A DNA stretch of 64,000 bases, from positions 1-64,000 of the forward strand of contig JBBIJO010000010.1 of NCBI GenBank assembly GCA_037445895.1, in the 5' to 3' direction. Position numbers and translations under genes: made by a program. The number at the start of each line of letters is the position of its first letter. The stretch's first letter is position 1. The notes beneath the pieces are model-generated. The model ran no database searches. It was not told the origin of the DNA and saw only the letters and a program-made list of their open reading frames with translations. Of the stretch, positions 50,518 to 59,213 are shown piece after piece. This DNA is from JBBIJO01 sp037445895 (GTDB taxonomy: Bacteria > Bacteroidota > Ignavibacteria > Kapaibacteriales > UBA2268).

Positions 50518-52638
50518 TTAATATAATTTAGCGGCGACACTAAAAACAAAGTTTCGTGGTAATCCCGGTTCAATAAAATAAGGAAGATTCGAACCCTTTT
50601 CGATTATTGGATTAATGAATGCAGAGCCTACGTATTTGCTATCGGCAATATTATTAACCGAAAAAGAAAGCGAGATTTGCATAAAACTACCGACATACAA
50701 TTGGTCGAACCAGACTTTTGCATTGAAGATATTATACGAAGGGACCTCGTATTTGTTTGCATCATCAGCAAAATATTTACCGACTCCTTGCATCGAAAAC
50801 TCAAATTTTAGCAGAATCGGGAACGAAAGTGAAAGGTTATAAAAAAGATTTGGAATACCAGGAAGTTTATTATCCTTGAAATCTGCAAAAATTCCAGCTT
50901 TTGTTGGGTCATAGTAGCCTGAATCCACCTTGTAGTTTACGAAACGATGGCTTAGATATGTAAGCGAACCTTCGAGTTTCACGTATCTGTCGAAGTCTAT
51001 TCGAACATTACTTTCGAGCCCGAGGCGTTCTGTTTTTCCTGCTGAAAAGTAGAACCTTCCTTCGCGATAGGGGACAAGCTCATTATTAACTGAAATATAA
51101 TATGATGACAGCTCGAATTCAATGCTTTGCAAAATATTTCTTAAACCGATAAAGGATTTAACACCAAGTTCATAGGTTGTCGAAATGATTGGGTTGAGTA
51201 GTGGATTAATTTGATTGGGTAAAGGTTCTTCTGTCGGGGCTGGGTCGGTTTCGTTGCCAGCGGGAACTTCAATCCCTCCGCCGATATTTCCAAATAGCGA
51301 AACATTCTCGGCTACTCTGTAACTTAAAGCAAATTTAGGGGTTAAGCGGTTGAATTTTTTTGTATCGCTAATAGAATAGGCTAGATAATCTTGTGAATAG
51401 TATGTAACATTATCGTAACGCAAACCGAGGATAAGACTAAGCCTATCGAATATGAACTCGTTTTGGATAAACGCTCCGAAGGTGCCTGCACCCTCTCGTT
51501 TGTCGGTTTGAAGATTGTTCGAACGGTTTGCATTTGAATCTAAAGCATAGAAAAGAATTGCACCATCTTGAGTAGTTTGGTCGAAACCTAAAAGTAGGAC
51601 ATTTTTGAAATGTGAAAAATCCAACTGGTTGCGATAGGTTAAGTTAGTTCCGAAGAAATATCGTGTGAAGTCGCGGAAAGTACCGCGTTCGGAACGTTGA
51701 AGATATTTAGAAGTAAGGAATGCAAGCCCTTGCAATGAATTATTTTCATCGAAGTTGTGTGTGATGGTAGTTGAAATTTGCCCAATTTTGTTGTGTCGGC
51801 GCTCTTTATTGCGTAGGTAGATAGGATATGCAGATTTGGGAAGTGAATCGAAAGCGACTTGTGTTATTGCCCCAGGAATGTGGAACAGATTATTAGCAAA
51901 GTTGATGTTCACAAGAAACGTTGTTTTTTTAGAAATGGGAGAGTTTAACCCAAAATTGAACAAAAGCTTTTCGGATTGAGAATTTTCGCGCCAACCGTCG
52001 AATTTCGACTGAAGTGAATTCAGATAGATGAGCCCTTTTTCGCCAATTTGAGATTGTAGTTTCAAAACGTTTTTTGCTAATCCCCAGTTTCCAGTTGTGA
52101 ACGAGTACGTTGCTGAATTTTCTCGAATTTCGGGAACTGTCGAAAAACTAAGGACTCCTCCGGAAGCATTTCCCCAAAGCGCAGAAGCATTCGAACGTAG
52201 AACTTCGATATTTTCTACAAAGGCAATATCGAAGAGATCGAGCGAGGTTCGACCATCGGGTTCAGTTTGTGGGACACCATCGAGGAGGAATCGTAATCCG
52301 CGCACCGTTCCGGAATTGGAACGGTCGCCTGCACCCCGAGCGCCAAAGCCACGAATTATGATGCGTATATCTTGCGAGCCGTTTCTGGTTTGAACCAGAA
52401 CTCCAGGGACACGTGCTAAAGGCTCTTCCAAAGATAATCCTCGAATTCCGATAAAGTTTTGTTTACTAAAATAGCTTACCGACAAAGGGACTTCGAGCAT
52501 TGTTTCGGGATACCGCAAGGCAGCAACTACAACTTCTTTGAAATGGTATGAGCTTGTGTCGATTTTTTCGTAGGCAAAGTTAGATGAAAAGTTCAAAATA
52601 AAAATAAACAAGAAGAGGAAAATTTTAACCTTTCCCAT
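50518..52638 (-). CDS. TonB-dependent outer-membrane receptor
   Basis: A 706-residue outer-membrane transporter. Residues 1-22 form a signal peptide. The plug (about 35-170) includes VVVAALRYPETMLEVPLSVS, the TonB plug motif LARVPGVLVQTRN and IIIRGFGARG, DGVPQTEPDG and ALWGNASGGVLSF. The beta-barrel follows with alternating strands and ends with aromatic VFSVAAKLY, the usual C-terminal barrel signal. The pattern resembles iron/siderophore receptors of the FecA kind. No SusD, ABC or TonB gene is adjacent, so the ligand is unknown. It lies 29 bp after secG. Confidence 0.93.
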   Translation of the reverse strand: MGKVKIFLFLFIFILNFSSNFAYEKIDTSSYHFKEVVVAALRYPETMLEVPLSVSYFSKQNFIGIRGLSLEEPLARVPGVLVQTRNGSQDIRIIIRGFGARGAGDRSNSGTVRGLRFLLDGVPQTEPDGRTSLDLFDIAFVENIEVLRSNASALWGNASGGVLSFSTVPEIRENSATYSFTTGNWGLAKNVLKLQSQIGEKGLIYLNSLQSKFDGWRENSQSEKLLFNFGLNSPISKKTTFLVNINFANNLFHIPGAITQVAFDSLPKSAYPIYLRNKERRHNKIGQISTTITHNFDENNSLQGLAFLTSKYLQRSERGTFRDFTRYFFGTNLTYRNQLDFSHFKNVLLLGFDQTTQDGAILFYALDSNANRSNNLQTDKREGAGTFGAFIQNEFIFDRLSLILGLRYDNVTYYSQDYLAYSISDTKKFNRLTPKFALSYRVAENVSLFGNIGGGIEVPAGNETDPAPTEEPLPNQINPLLNPIISTTYELGVKSFIGLRNILQSIEFELSSYYISVNNELVPYREGRFYFSAGKTERLGLESNVRIDFDRYVKLEGSLTYLSHRFVNYKVDSGYYDPTKAGIFADFKDNKLPGIPNLFYNLSLSFPILLKFEFSMQGVGKYFADDANKYEVPSYNIFNAKVWFDQLYVGSFMQISLSFSVNNIADSKYVGSAFINPIIEKGSNLPYFIEPGLPRNFVFSVAAKLY

Positions 52639-52667
52639 AAGACGATTTCCTAAAATTGATAAACGAT

Positions 52668-52979
52668 TTATTTTTTTGGAATTTCGACTGGCGCAACCGG
52701 GGGTTTCGCACCTTGTGTAACAGGTTTGACGGTTTCTTCGCTGGAACTACGAATAAGAAATTTATTTGCAAAAAGCGCAAGCAGTAGAATTGCAATAATT
52801 AACCCACGGGTTAGTTTTTGAAGGAAGTCCATTGTTCGTTGGGTTCCGAACATTGTTCCAAATTGCGTTGTAAGCCCGCCGAAGGTTGGGGAAAGATCTC
52901 CTTTCCCGGGTTGGAGCAAAATAACGCCAATCAGCAAAATAGCCCCAAGTATCATTATTATAGAAATCAATGTAAACAT
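52668..52979 (-). CDS. secG: Preprotein translocase subunit SecG
   Basis: A small two-helix subunit of the SecYEG channel. From the ATG at 52979 the 103 residues read MFTLISIIMILGAILLIGVI then LLQPGKGDLSPTFGG, followed by a second helix (LIIAILLLALFANKFLI) and a proline-rich tail. The frame continues upstream to 53078, but that extension would add a further hydrophobic run and is not typical. It lies between motA and the TonB receptor. Confidence 0.92.
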   Translation of the reverse strand: MFTLISIIMILGAILLIGVILLQPGKGDLSPTFGGLTTQFGTMFGTQRTMDFLQKLTRGLIIAILLLALFANKFLIRSSSEETVKPVTQGAKPPVAPVEIPKK

Positions 52980-53099
52980 AACTTTACAACTCGATAATTT
53001 ATAGAGATACAAAAATAAGAAAAAAAAAGCAAGAAACAAAAAACTTAATTGATTTAGATTTACTTTCGAGATAATCACGGTATTTTAGGAAGAAGGGAT

Positions 53100-53879
53100 T
53101 TATACTTTTTTTGCTAAATATTTGTCCTGATCTGTAAGTGGAAGCGAAGAAATTAGTTTCGAACGGACTACCGAAGGAATTTCGCCGACGAGAATAGCCA
53201 TCGTTCCGTCGAGAATCATTTGCATAATTTCCATTTCCTCCTGGTGAAGAATTCGAAGTTTATCCCCAATAGGTAGCCAAAGCAAATTCGCAAGTATGAT
53301 ACCCCACATAGTTGCAATAAAAGCTGTTGCAATGTGTTGTATTAGGACCGTAGGATCGCTACCGGCAGAAGCCAAAGTAGCAATTAGACCCATCACAGTT
53401 CCGATTATTCCCATTGTAGGTGAATATCCTCCTAATTTTTGAAAAAGTGTGATGTTTGCATTGTGGCGTTCGGTAATATACGAAATTTCGGTTTCTGCCA
53501 TTTTTTGCAGGTTCTGTGGGTCAGTTCCATCAATTACCAATGAGAACATACGACGCATATAGGGATGTTTGACTTCGTCCAGCCGTTTTTCGAGAGCAAG
53601 AAGTCCTTCTTTTCTAGCAAAAACAGAGAAATCGATAAATTGCTCGATTAATTCAAGTTTGTCATACTTGGCGGGGAACAACGCAATATAAATCAATTTT
53701 GGAATTCTCGACATTACTTCGACCGATGTTCCTGCAAATCCTGCGGCAAGTGTTCCTCCAACAACAATTAAAAGGGCGGGCCACATAAAGATGGAACTCA
53801 ACGAGCCACTTTCCCAAATAAAAGCTCCAAATATTGCTATAAAGCCGAAGAGAATTGCAAAACCGCTCGAAAATCTCAT
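53100..53879 (-). CDS. motA: Flagellar motor stator protein MotA
   Basis: The stator subunit that forms the proton or sodium channel with MotB and pushes on FliG. The 259 residues contain four helices (about 5-22, 33-52, 148-170, 185-203) and the MotA signatures: SLSSIFMWPALLIVVGGTLA, RKEGLLALEKRLDEVKHPYM in the cytoplasmic loop, GGYSPTMGIIGTVMGLIATL, and TMWGIILANLLWLPIGDKLR. No motB lies next to it; the next gene is secG. It is the last gene of the minus-strand flagellar operon (12 bp after flgL). Confidence 0.95.
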   Translation of the reverse strand: MRFSSGFAILFGFIAIFGAFIWESGSLSSIFMWPALLIVVGGTLAAGFAGTSVEVMSRIPKLIYIALFPAKYDKLELIEQFIDFSVFARKEGLLALEKRLDEVKHPYMRRMFSLVIDGTDPQNLQKMAETEISYITERHNANITLFQKLGGYSPTMGIIGTVMGLIATLASAGSDPTVLIQHIATAFIATMWGIILANLLWLPIGDKLRILHQEEMEIMQMILDGTMAILVGEIPSVVRSKLISSLPLTDQDKYLAKKV

Positions 53880-53891
53880 ACCGAAACCAAA

Positions 53892-54887
53892 CTATCTAAG
53901 GAAATCGAATAGAGAGGTTTGGGTTAAACGGGCTCCAACTTGCAAAGCAAACTGCAATGCGGTCTGATCTTTCATCAGTTCCAAACTTGTTGCAGAATAG
54001 TCGGTATCGGCAACTTTCGATTTTAAAGCCTCGAAATTAGTAATTAAAGCATTAGTTTGGTCGCTTTGGGTTTCTAGCCGATTCAAGAGCGAGCCGTTCT
54101 TTGAGTTCATTGCAACAACCCTTTCGTAGATTTCTCCAAATTTCTTTTGCAATTCATTTAATTTAACTAAATCATCTTGATTGAACAAATCGTTTGCGCC
54201 GCGTAGATTGCCATCCTTGTTGTAAGAAAGTAGATTATATAGTTCTACGATTGTATTTAATGCGCTGGCAGTTGCATCTCCAAATAAATCATTTGCAGTT
54301 GTATTTATTATCTCCGAAGAGACTTTGCTTGTATTGATAATTGTTCGGTTGTTATTCCCTTTGAAAACAACTTGGAGTCCCGAAGGATTATCGGTTGAAG
54401 GATTTCCTTTGATTATTTCAAAAGGTAGTTTATTCGTTGAGCCTTGAGGTTGCTGAACGGAATCGGGAGTGGTTAATGTTCCCGAGAAAATGAATTGGCC
54501 ATTGAAATCGTTGTTCAAACTTCTGATAATATCGTCGAGTATCCCGCGAATTGCATTTCCGATAGTAGAAACGTCGTGGCTCGTTCCCGATTTGGTCGCA
54601 TCGATTGCATATCCTCGGAGTTGTTGAATATTATTTGCAATCGAGTCAATAGTTTCGGTTGTGTGTTGAACGAATTCAATCGAATAGTTGATATTATTTT
54701 TATATTGTTGTTGTAAGTCCAGCAAATTCTCGAGGCGCTTTTTTGCAGCAAGTGCATTTGGCGATTCCGAAATATCGACAATTTGTTTACCCGTTGCAAG
54801 ACGTACTTCGTTGAGGTATTTTCTGCTTTGAATATCTTCGATTGCAGATTGAATAGGAGCATATTTAGAAAATTGTGTAACCCTCAT
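53892..54887 (-). CDS. flgL: Flagellar hook-associated protein FlgL
   Basis: The second hook-filament junction protein. The 331 residues from the ATG at 54887 (a TTG four codons upstream is also open) have the flagellin-like N-terminus (QSAIEDIQSRKYLNEVRLAT then KQIVDISESPNALAAKKRLE) and C-terminus (KVADTDYSATSLELMKDQTA then LQFALQVGARLTQTSLFDFL). The start is one base past the flgK stop, and a GGTAGG just before acts as its ribosome-binding site. Confidence 0.94.
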   Translation of the reverse strand: MRVTQFSKYAPIQSAIEDIQSRKYLNEVRLATGKQIVDISESPNALAAKKRLENLLDLQQQYKNNINYSIEFVQHTTETIDSIANNIQQLRGYAIDATKSGTSHDVSTIGNAIRGILDDIIRSLNNDFNGQFIFSGTLTTPDSVQQPQGSTNKLPFEIIKGNPSTDNPSGLQVVFKGNNNRTIINTSKVSSEIINTTANDLFGDATASALNTIVELYNLLSYNKDGNLRGANDLFNQDDLVKLNELQKKFGEIYERVVAMNSKNGSLLNRLETQSDQTNALITNFEALKSKVADTDYSATSLELMKDQTALQFALQVGARLTQTSLFDFLR

Positions 54888-54888
54888 A

Positions 54889-56328
54889 TTACCTACCAAG
54901 ATTAATTAATGTTGCGAGTAAATCATTAGTTGTCGAAACGACACGGCTTGCTGCCTCGAAAGCTTTTTGATACTTAATTAAGTTAATTGCTTCTTCGTCT
55001 AAATTAACTCCAATTAGCGATTCACGTTGGCTCAATAATTGTTCATTAGCTGTTTTAGAAGTTGTATAGAAGGAAGAAACTTCATTGCCATAGTTTCCAA
55101 TTTGTGCGATTAAGTTGGTTAAATATTCGTTTGGGGTTTGATTCTGCAAAAAGCTTGTATCGGTTGAAATACCTGAAATCTGTCGTGCTATCGTAGAATC
55201 GCCAACTTCCCCGGGATTTGCCGATATTGGAAGAAGGCGAACATCATTAGCAATTGACGAATTTATTTCGGTAGTTGCGATAGTAATTTGAGTGCCAACT
55301 GTAAAGAAGCTTCTTCCCGGCGGGGGAGGGGTGGTATCGGTAAGCCCATATCCTTGATTAGTGAAATTATTAATTTTTTGAACCAAAGTCGAGAAAAACG
55401 TTTCTAAATTTGTTGCTGGCGAAAACCCACCGCTGGAATCCTTTGCGTCGAATGTTGTGTTGAAATGCTTTAAAAAGCTTGCTATTTTTCCATTTTGTGT
55501 GTTAACGGTTGCAAGTTCTCTTCCTTTTGTATCGACTTTGAGCAAGGTTATACTTCTTTCGCTAGTTTGCGAATCTATGTTTTCTTTGACTTTCAATTGT
55601 GAATAGTTCGAGCCGGTTACAAGATTTATTCCGTTTGTGAATACGTTCAAAGTTCCAAAATCTCCATTTGTAACGTTTACATCTACTAATTTACTTAATG
55701 CCTCTATTTTGGTTGTTCTTTGGTCGATTAGTGTTTGTTTGTCCCCTTCGAGCTTGGAGTTTGTCGAAGCAATTTTAAAATTTAAATCTGCAATTTCGCG
55801 AATTAATTGATTTGCTTCGCCAACACTCGAATGAATATCGTTCGCAATCTCGTTGCGTGTTTCTTCGAATTGTTGAGAGATCTCTTTAAATCGTGTAAGC
55901 ATTGTTTGCCCCAAGGTTGTAGTTCGCTGGCGCAATGCTAAATCCGTTGGGTTTTGCGATAAATCTTCGAATGAATTCAAAAACTGAGTTATTGTATTGT
56001 TCAAAGAATTTTCACTTGGTTCGCCAAAAATCATAGAAAGACGTTGGACCATAGTGTTGTCTGTTTCGAGTGTGGAAAGATAGGAAAAGCTTCGACGAAT
56101 CTGTTTATCGAAAAACTCCTCGCGGAAAGTTCGAAGTTTACTAACAAGAACACCAGTTCCGACAAACCCATTACTCGAAGGTAAAGGCTCTCCTTCTCTC
56201 AACTCTGGCACACGCCGAGAATACCCAGGAGTATTGACATTTGCAATATTACCGCTTGTTGCATCGAGCCCCAATCTTTGAGCAATTAGTGCCCGTTTAG
56301 CTATTTCTAATGAAGGAGACACACCCAT
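54889..56328 (-). CDS. flgK: Flagellar hook-associated protein FlgK
   Basis: The first hook-filament junction protein. The 479-residue protein has the rod/hook-like N-terminus (LEIAKRALIAQRLGLDATSG followed by NIANVNTPGYSRRVPEL), a FlgK helical region (FGEPSENSLNNTITQFLNSF then EDLSQNPTDLALRQRTTTLG), a variable centre and a C-terminal SLIGVNLDEEAINLIKYQKA then FEAASRVVSTTNDLLATLIN. flgL begins directly after its stop. The gene upstream is a small unknown protein 27 bp away. Confidence 0.96.
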   Translation of the reverse strand: MGVSPSLEIAKRALIAQRLGLDATSGNIANVNTPGYSRRVPELREGEPLPSSNGFVGTGVLVSKLRTFREEFFDKQIRRSFSYLSTLETDNTMVQRLSMIFGEPSENSLNNTITQFLNSFEDLSQNPTDLALRQRTTTLGQTMLTRFKEISQQFEETRNEIANDIHSSVGEANQLIREIADLNFKIASTNSKLEGDKQTLIDQRTTKIEALSKLVDVNVTNGDFGTLNVFTNGINLVTGSNYSQLKVKENIDSQTSERSITLLKVDTKGRELATVNTQNGKIASFLKHFNTTFDAKDSSGGFSPATNLETFFSTLVQKINNFTNQGYGLTDTTPPPPGRSFFTVGTQITIATTEINSSIANDVRLLPISANPGEVGDSTIARQISGISTDTSFLQNQTPNEYLTNLIAQIGNYGNEVSSFYTTSKTANEQLLSQRESLIGVNLDEEAINLIKYQKAFEAASRVVSTTNDLLATLINLGR

Positions 56329-56354
56329 ATCGAGAACTTACCTTCCTCTAAGCT

Positions 56355-56690
56355 TTACTGTTTTTCAATTAATTCGTTGATTTTTTCCGCTTGGACAATT
56401 AAATCGCCTACCGATACCATCCGCATCTTATTTATCATCGAAAGATAATGTTTGCATTGTTCGAGTGATTCTTTGGCTATTGCTAAATTCCTTTTCCTTT
56501 CGATAGGCTGATTTTGAACTAGGCTTTGTTTGAGTTTTTCGGGGAAACCTTGCATACAATCGGCAATCAAGTATCGGAAATTGTAAATATCGCCATTGAG
56601 CTTCGAAGCAAATTCGTCCAACGAAAGAATAAAGTTATTAATTTTTTCTTGTAAGTTCTCTTGTGCCTTTCCTAAAGATATTTTCTCCAT
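56355..56690 (-). CDS. Unknown helical protein of the flagellar operon
   Basis: A 111-residue soluble protein predicted to be almost entirely helical. SLGKAQENLQEKINNFILSL, a central YNFRYLIADCMQGFPEKLKQ and a long closing helix (IAKESLEQCKHYLSMINKMR then SVGDLIVQAEKINELIEKQ) could form a four-helix bundle, somewhat like 23S intervening-sequence/four-helix proteins. I do not recognise the family. It lies between flgN and flgK with 21 and 26 bp spacers, the place where chaperones (FlgN, FliS, FliT-like) are expected, so a chaperone for a hook-associated protein is a reasonable guess. Confidence 0.75.
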   Translation of the reverse strand: MEKISLGKAQENLQEKINNFILSLDEFASKLNGDIYNFRYLIADCMQGFPEKLKQSLVQNQPIERKRNLAIAKESLEQCKHYLSMINKMRMVSVGDLIVQAEKINELIEKQ

Positions 56691-56711
56691 AAATCTAACC
56701 TTATTGCAAAA

Positions 56712-57143
56712 TTATATTTTGACATCACAAACAGAATTATCGACGTTGGAAAGTGTTGAAAGTATTTCGTGAATTCCGTTGAATGCACGATTTGCAAGAA
56801 GTTTATTCAAAGAGTTAACAGACGCAAGTGTTTCTATTAAATCGCGCAATCGGCTCCGTTTCGTTTCCCAATCGGCGGGTAATTCTGTGGCGAAGTTGTT
56901 CAAATCAGATAATTTCAAGCCAAAAGCTTCCTTTTTCGATAATTTCAGTTCCTTCATCAATAGATTCATTCGTTCCTCTTCGTAGTTTTTCATTTCGCGA
57001 GTTAATTCATTCAACTTTTGTGTATATCTTTCGACTGCCAATACATCGTAGCGAACAAGAGCCAACTTTTGTTCTTCGGCAATTTCGACCATCTTTTTCA
57101 ACGCCTCTTCTTCGCGCGATAATAAATCAAACAGAGATTTCAT
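56712..57143 (-). CDS. flgN: FlgN-like flagellar chaperone
   Basis: A 143-residue, all-helical protein in the flgJ-flgK interval. FlgN chaperones bind the C-termini of FlgK and FlgL before export. The pattern LLSREEEALKKMVEIAEEQK then LALVRYDVLAVERYTQKLNE and LTREMKNYEEERMNLLMKEL fits the FlgN family. The ATG overlaps the flgJ-like stop as ATGA, so the two are translationally coupled. Assignment rests on pattern and position, not on strictly conserved residues. Confidence 0.8.
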   Translation of the reverse strand: MKSLFDLLSREEEALKKMVEIAEEQKLALVRYDVLAVERYTQKLNELTREMKNYEEERMNLLMKELKLSKKEAFGLKLSDLNNFATELPADWETKRSRLRDLIETLASVNSLNKLLANRAFNGIHEILSTLSNVDNSVCDVKI

Positions 57144-58051
57144 TTGTTCACCACTTTATTAGTTTGACTGTTGTTAGTGAAGTGACTAGTGTATCGCTTT
57201 ACCCGTTGAACATAGTTTTGTGTTTCTCGGAACGGAGGAATTCCATTGTATTTCAATACATTTCCGGGTCCGGCGTTGTATGCAGCGAGAGCTAAATCCA
57301 AATTCCCACCAAACATATCGAGCATTTCGCGTAGATATTTTGCTCCTCCGTGGATATTTTCTTGTGGATTAAATACATTTTTTATTCCAACATAACTTGC
57401 TGTAGAATCAATAAGTTGCATCAAACCTTTGGCGCCTGCATTGGAAATGGCATTAGGATTCCCGGCAGATTCGACAGCAATTATCCCTTGGATCAGGCTT
57501 TGTGGCAAATTAAATTTTTCTGATGCTTCGTTTACCCAGTCATCAAATTGAGAAATTTTTTCAAATAATTTATTCAAAGTCCTATTGTATGGATTGTCTC
57601 CGATTGTGCTTATTTCACTTTTAGGTTTATTATTGATTGCCGGGTTAGTTGTAGACCTTTTCGTCTGCGACTTTGGTTCGATTTTATTTTCCAAATCTAC
57701 TTTCAATTTTTCCCCAGTTAACTGTTCATAAATTTTACCTGCAATTCCTATACCAATTCCAGTTTTTGAAATTTGCGATGAAAGTTCAAGATATCCAAGA
57801 TCGTCGAAGGTATCCCCTCCGAAGTCCGATAGATTGTTGTTTTCGCTGTCTTTATCGAGCATTGCTTTCCGCATTTCTTTAAAAATCAGATATATAAAAA
57901 GGGATTCGAAATCGCGAGCTGCTTTTTCTGCTTTCTTTTTTTCATCGGGTGATAGAATAGTACCTTTTAGCGATGGCTTAACTCTTGTCGTCTCTTCAAC
58001 CTTTGCCTCGAACACCGATTTAGCTTTGGTAAATGTTTCTATTGTGTTCAT
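57140..58051 (-). CDS. flgJ: FlgJ-like rod-binding protein fused to a lytic transglycosylase
   Basis: A two-domain periplasmic assembly protein of 303 residues. Residues about 35-115 match the FlgJ rod-binding domain (KKAEKAARDFESLFIYLIFK, then MRKAMLDKDSEN). Residues about 165-290 form a family-1 lytic transglycosylase (SLT) domain with catalytic E194 in AVESAGNPNA, then NAGAKGLMQLIDSTA and AYNAGPGNVLKY. E. coli FlgJ instead carries a glucosaminidase domain, so this is a functional substitution for opening peptidoglycan as the rod crosses. No signal peptide is visible, so export through the flagellar apparatus is expected, as for FlgJ. Confidence 0.9.
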   Translation of the reverse strand: MNTIETFTKAKSVFEAKVEETTRVKPSLKGTILSPDEKKKAEKAARDFESLFIYLIFKEMRKAMLDKDSENNNLSDFGGDTFDDLGYLELSSQISKTGIGIGIAGKIYEQLTGEKLKVDLENKIEPKSQTKRSTTNPAINNKPKSEISTIGDNPYNRTLNKLFEKISQFDDWVNEASEKFNLPQSLIQGIIAVESAGNPNAISNAGAKGLMQLIDSTASYVGIKNVFNPQENIHGGAKYLREMLDMFGGNLDLALAAYNAGPGNVLKYNGIPPFRETQNYVQRVKRYTSHFTNNSQTNKVVNK

Positions 58052-58100
58052 AGATTATTTTGTCGAATATTCCATAGTCTAGTTTAGATTAAGCATTTCT

Positions 58101-59213
58101 TTATTGAATGATTAACTCAGCTTGTAAAGCACCACTTTCTTTTAAAGCCTGGAAAATACTTATCATATCTCTTGGTGTAACATTCAGTAAATTCAAGGCA
58201 TTAGCAATGTCTTGGACAGTCGGTTTACTTAAATCTAAAATTTGAGGTTTAGAAAACTGTTCACGAGTAACAATCTTCATAATTGAATCTAATGTTAACC
58301 CACGGTTTAGATACAATGCAATGATTGGTTGCGACGGGAAAACGATTTCCTTTTGTACAGAAATTTCTAAGCCACCTTGTGCAACAACAACTGGAAGAAT
58401 TTCGACATTTCCTCCAACAACAACCGTCCCTGTTCGCTCATTGATTACTACTCGGGCAGGAGTGTCTTTTGTAACTTCGGCAAGTTCGATTTGTGAAATT
58501 GTTCCCATCATCTCTTGTTGGTTAATTCCAGTAGGTAGATTGACTTGGACTGTTGTTGCATCGATTGCGGTAGCGGAATTTGCTAATTTTGGCAAACGAT
58601 TAATTGATTCAGCAACCCGAAAAGATGTAGTAAAGTCAGGCTCGTTTAGAATTATGCGAATTTGCTGATTATCTGTGAATTTCCCTTCGATGTCTTTTTC
58701 CAGAACTAATCCGTTGGGAACACGACCACTTGTTACGAAATTCTTCGCAACTCTTGTCCCCATAGCCGAGAACTCATATCCACCAACTGATAGGGGACCT
58801 TGTGCAAATCCGACGATTGTTCCATCGGGAAGCGATAATGGAGTCATCAACAAAACGCCTCCTTGCAATGTAGTGGCATCGCCAATCGAAGATACTACGA
58901 CATCTATTTTCCCTCCCTTTTTGCTAAAAGTCGGAATCGTTGCCGTTACCATTACAGCTGCGACGTTTCGTATCCTTGGATTAGTTTGTGGAACTGTTAG
59001 CCCAAACCTTTTAAGCATATTGATTACCGATTGAATCGTGTAGCTCGACAATTGATTGTCGCCAGTATTATTGAGTCCAGTAACCAATCCATAGCCAATT
59101 GCTTGGACTCCGGTAGATCCTTCGATGCGCGCAATATCTTTTATTCGCGCTCCGTAAAGCGAATAAATGGAAGCTATAATCACAAAGACTAATAATGAAT
59201 TTTTCATTTTCAA
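58101..59213 (-). CDS. flgI: Flagellar P-ring protein FlgI
   Basis: Builds the peptidoglycan-level bushing. The 370-residue protein has a signal peptide (LVFVIIASIYSLYG) and strong FlgI motifs: ARIKDIARIEGSTGVQAIGY then GLVTGLNNTGDNQLSSYTI, NPRIRNVAAVMVTATIPTFS, GGKIDVVVSSIGDATTLQGG, and VVINERTGTVVVGGNVEI. The final 70 residues (TLDSIMKIVTREQFSKPQ then VQDIANALNLLNVTPRDMIS and ALKESGALQAELIIQ) close the ring domain. Overlaps flgH by 4 bp. Confidence 0.97.
   Translation of the reverse strand: MKMKNSLLVFVIIASIYSLYGARIKDIARIEGSTGVQAIGYGLVTGLNNTGDNQLSSYTIQSVINMLKRFGLTVPQTNPRIRNVAAVMVTATIPTFSKKGGKIDVVVSSIGDATTLQGGVLLMTPLSLPDGTIVGFAQGPLSVGGYEFSAMGTRVAKNFVTSGRVPNGLVLEKDIEGKFTDNQQIRIILNEPDFTTSFRVAESINRLPKLANSATAIDATTVQVNLPTGINQQEMMGTISQIELAEVTKDTPARVVINERTGTVVVGGNVEILPVVVAQGGLEISVQKEIVFPSQPIIALYLNRGLTLDSIMKIVTREQFSKPQILDLSKPTVQDIANALNLLNVTPRDMISIFQALKESGALQAELIIQ

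Noticed and set aside
52980..53078. N-terminal extension of secG
   Set aside because: Would add an extra hydrophobic segment absent from SecG; the ATG at 52979 gives the normal two-helix protein.
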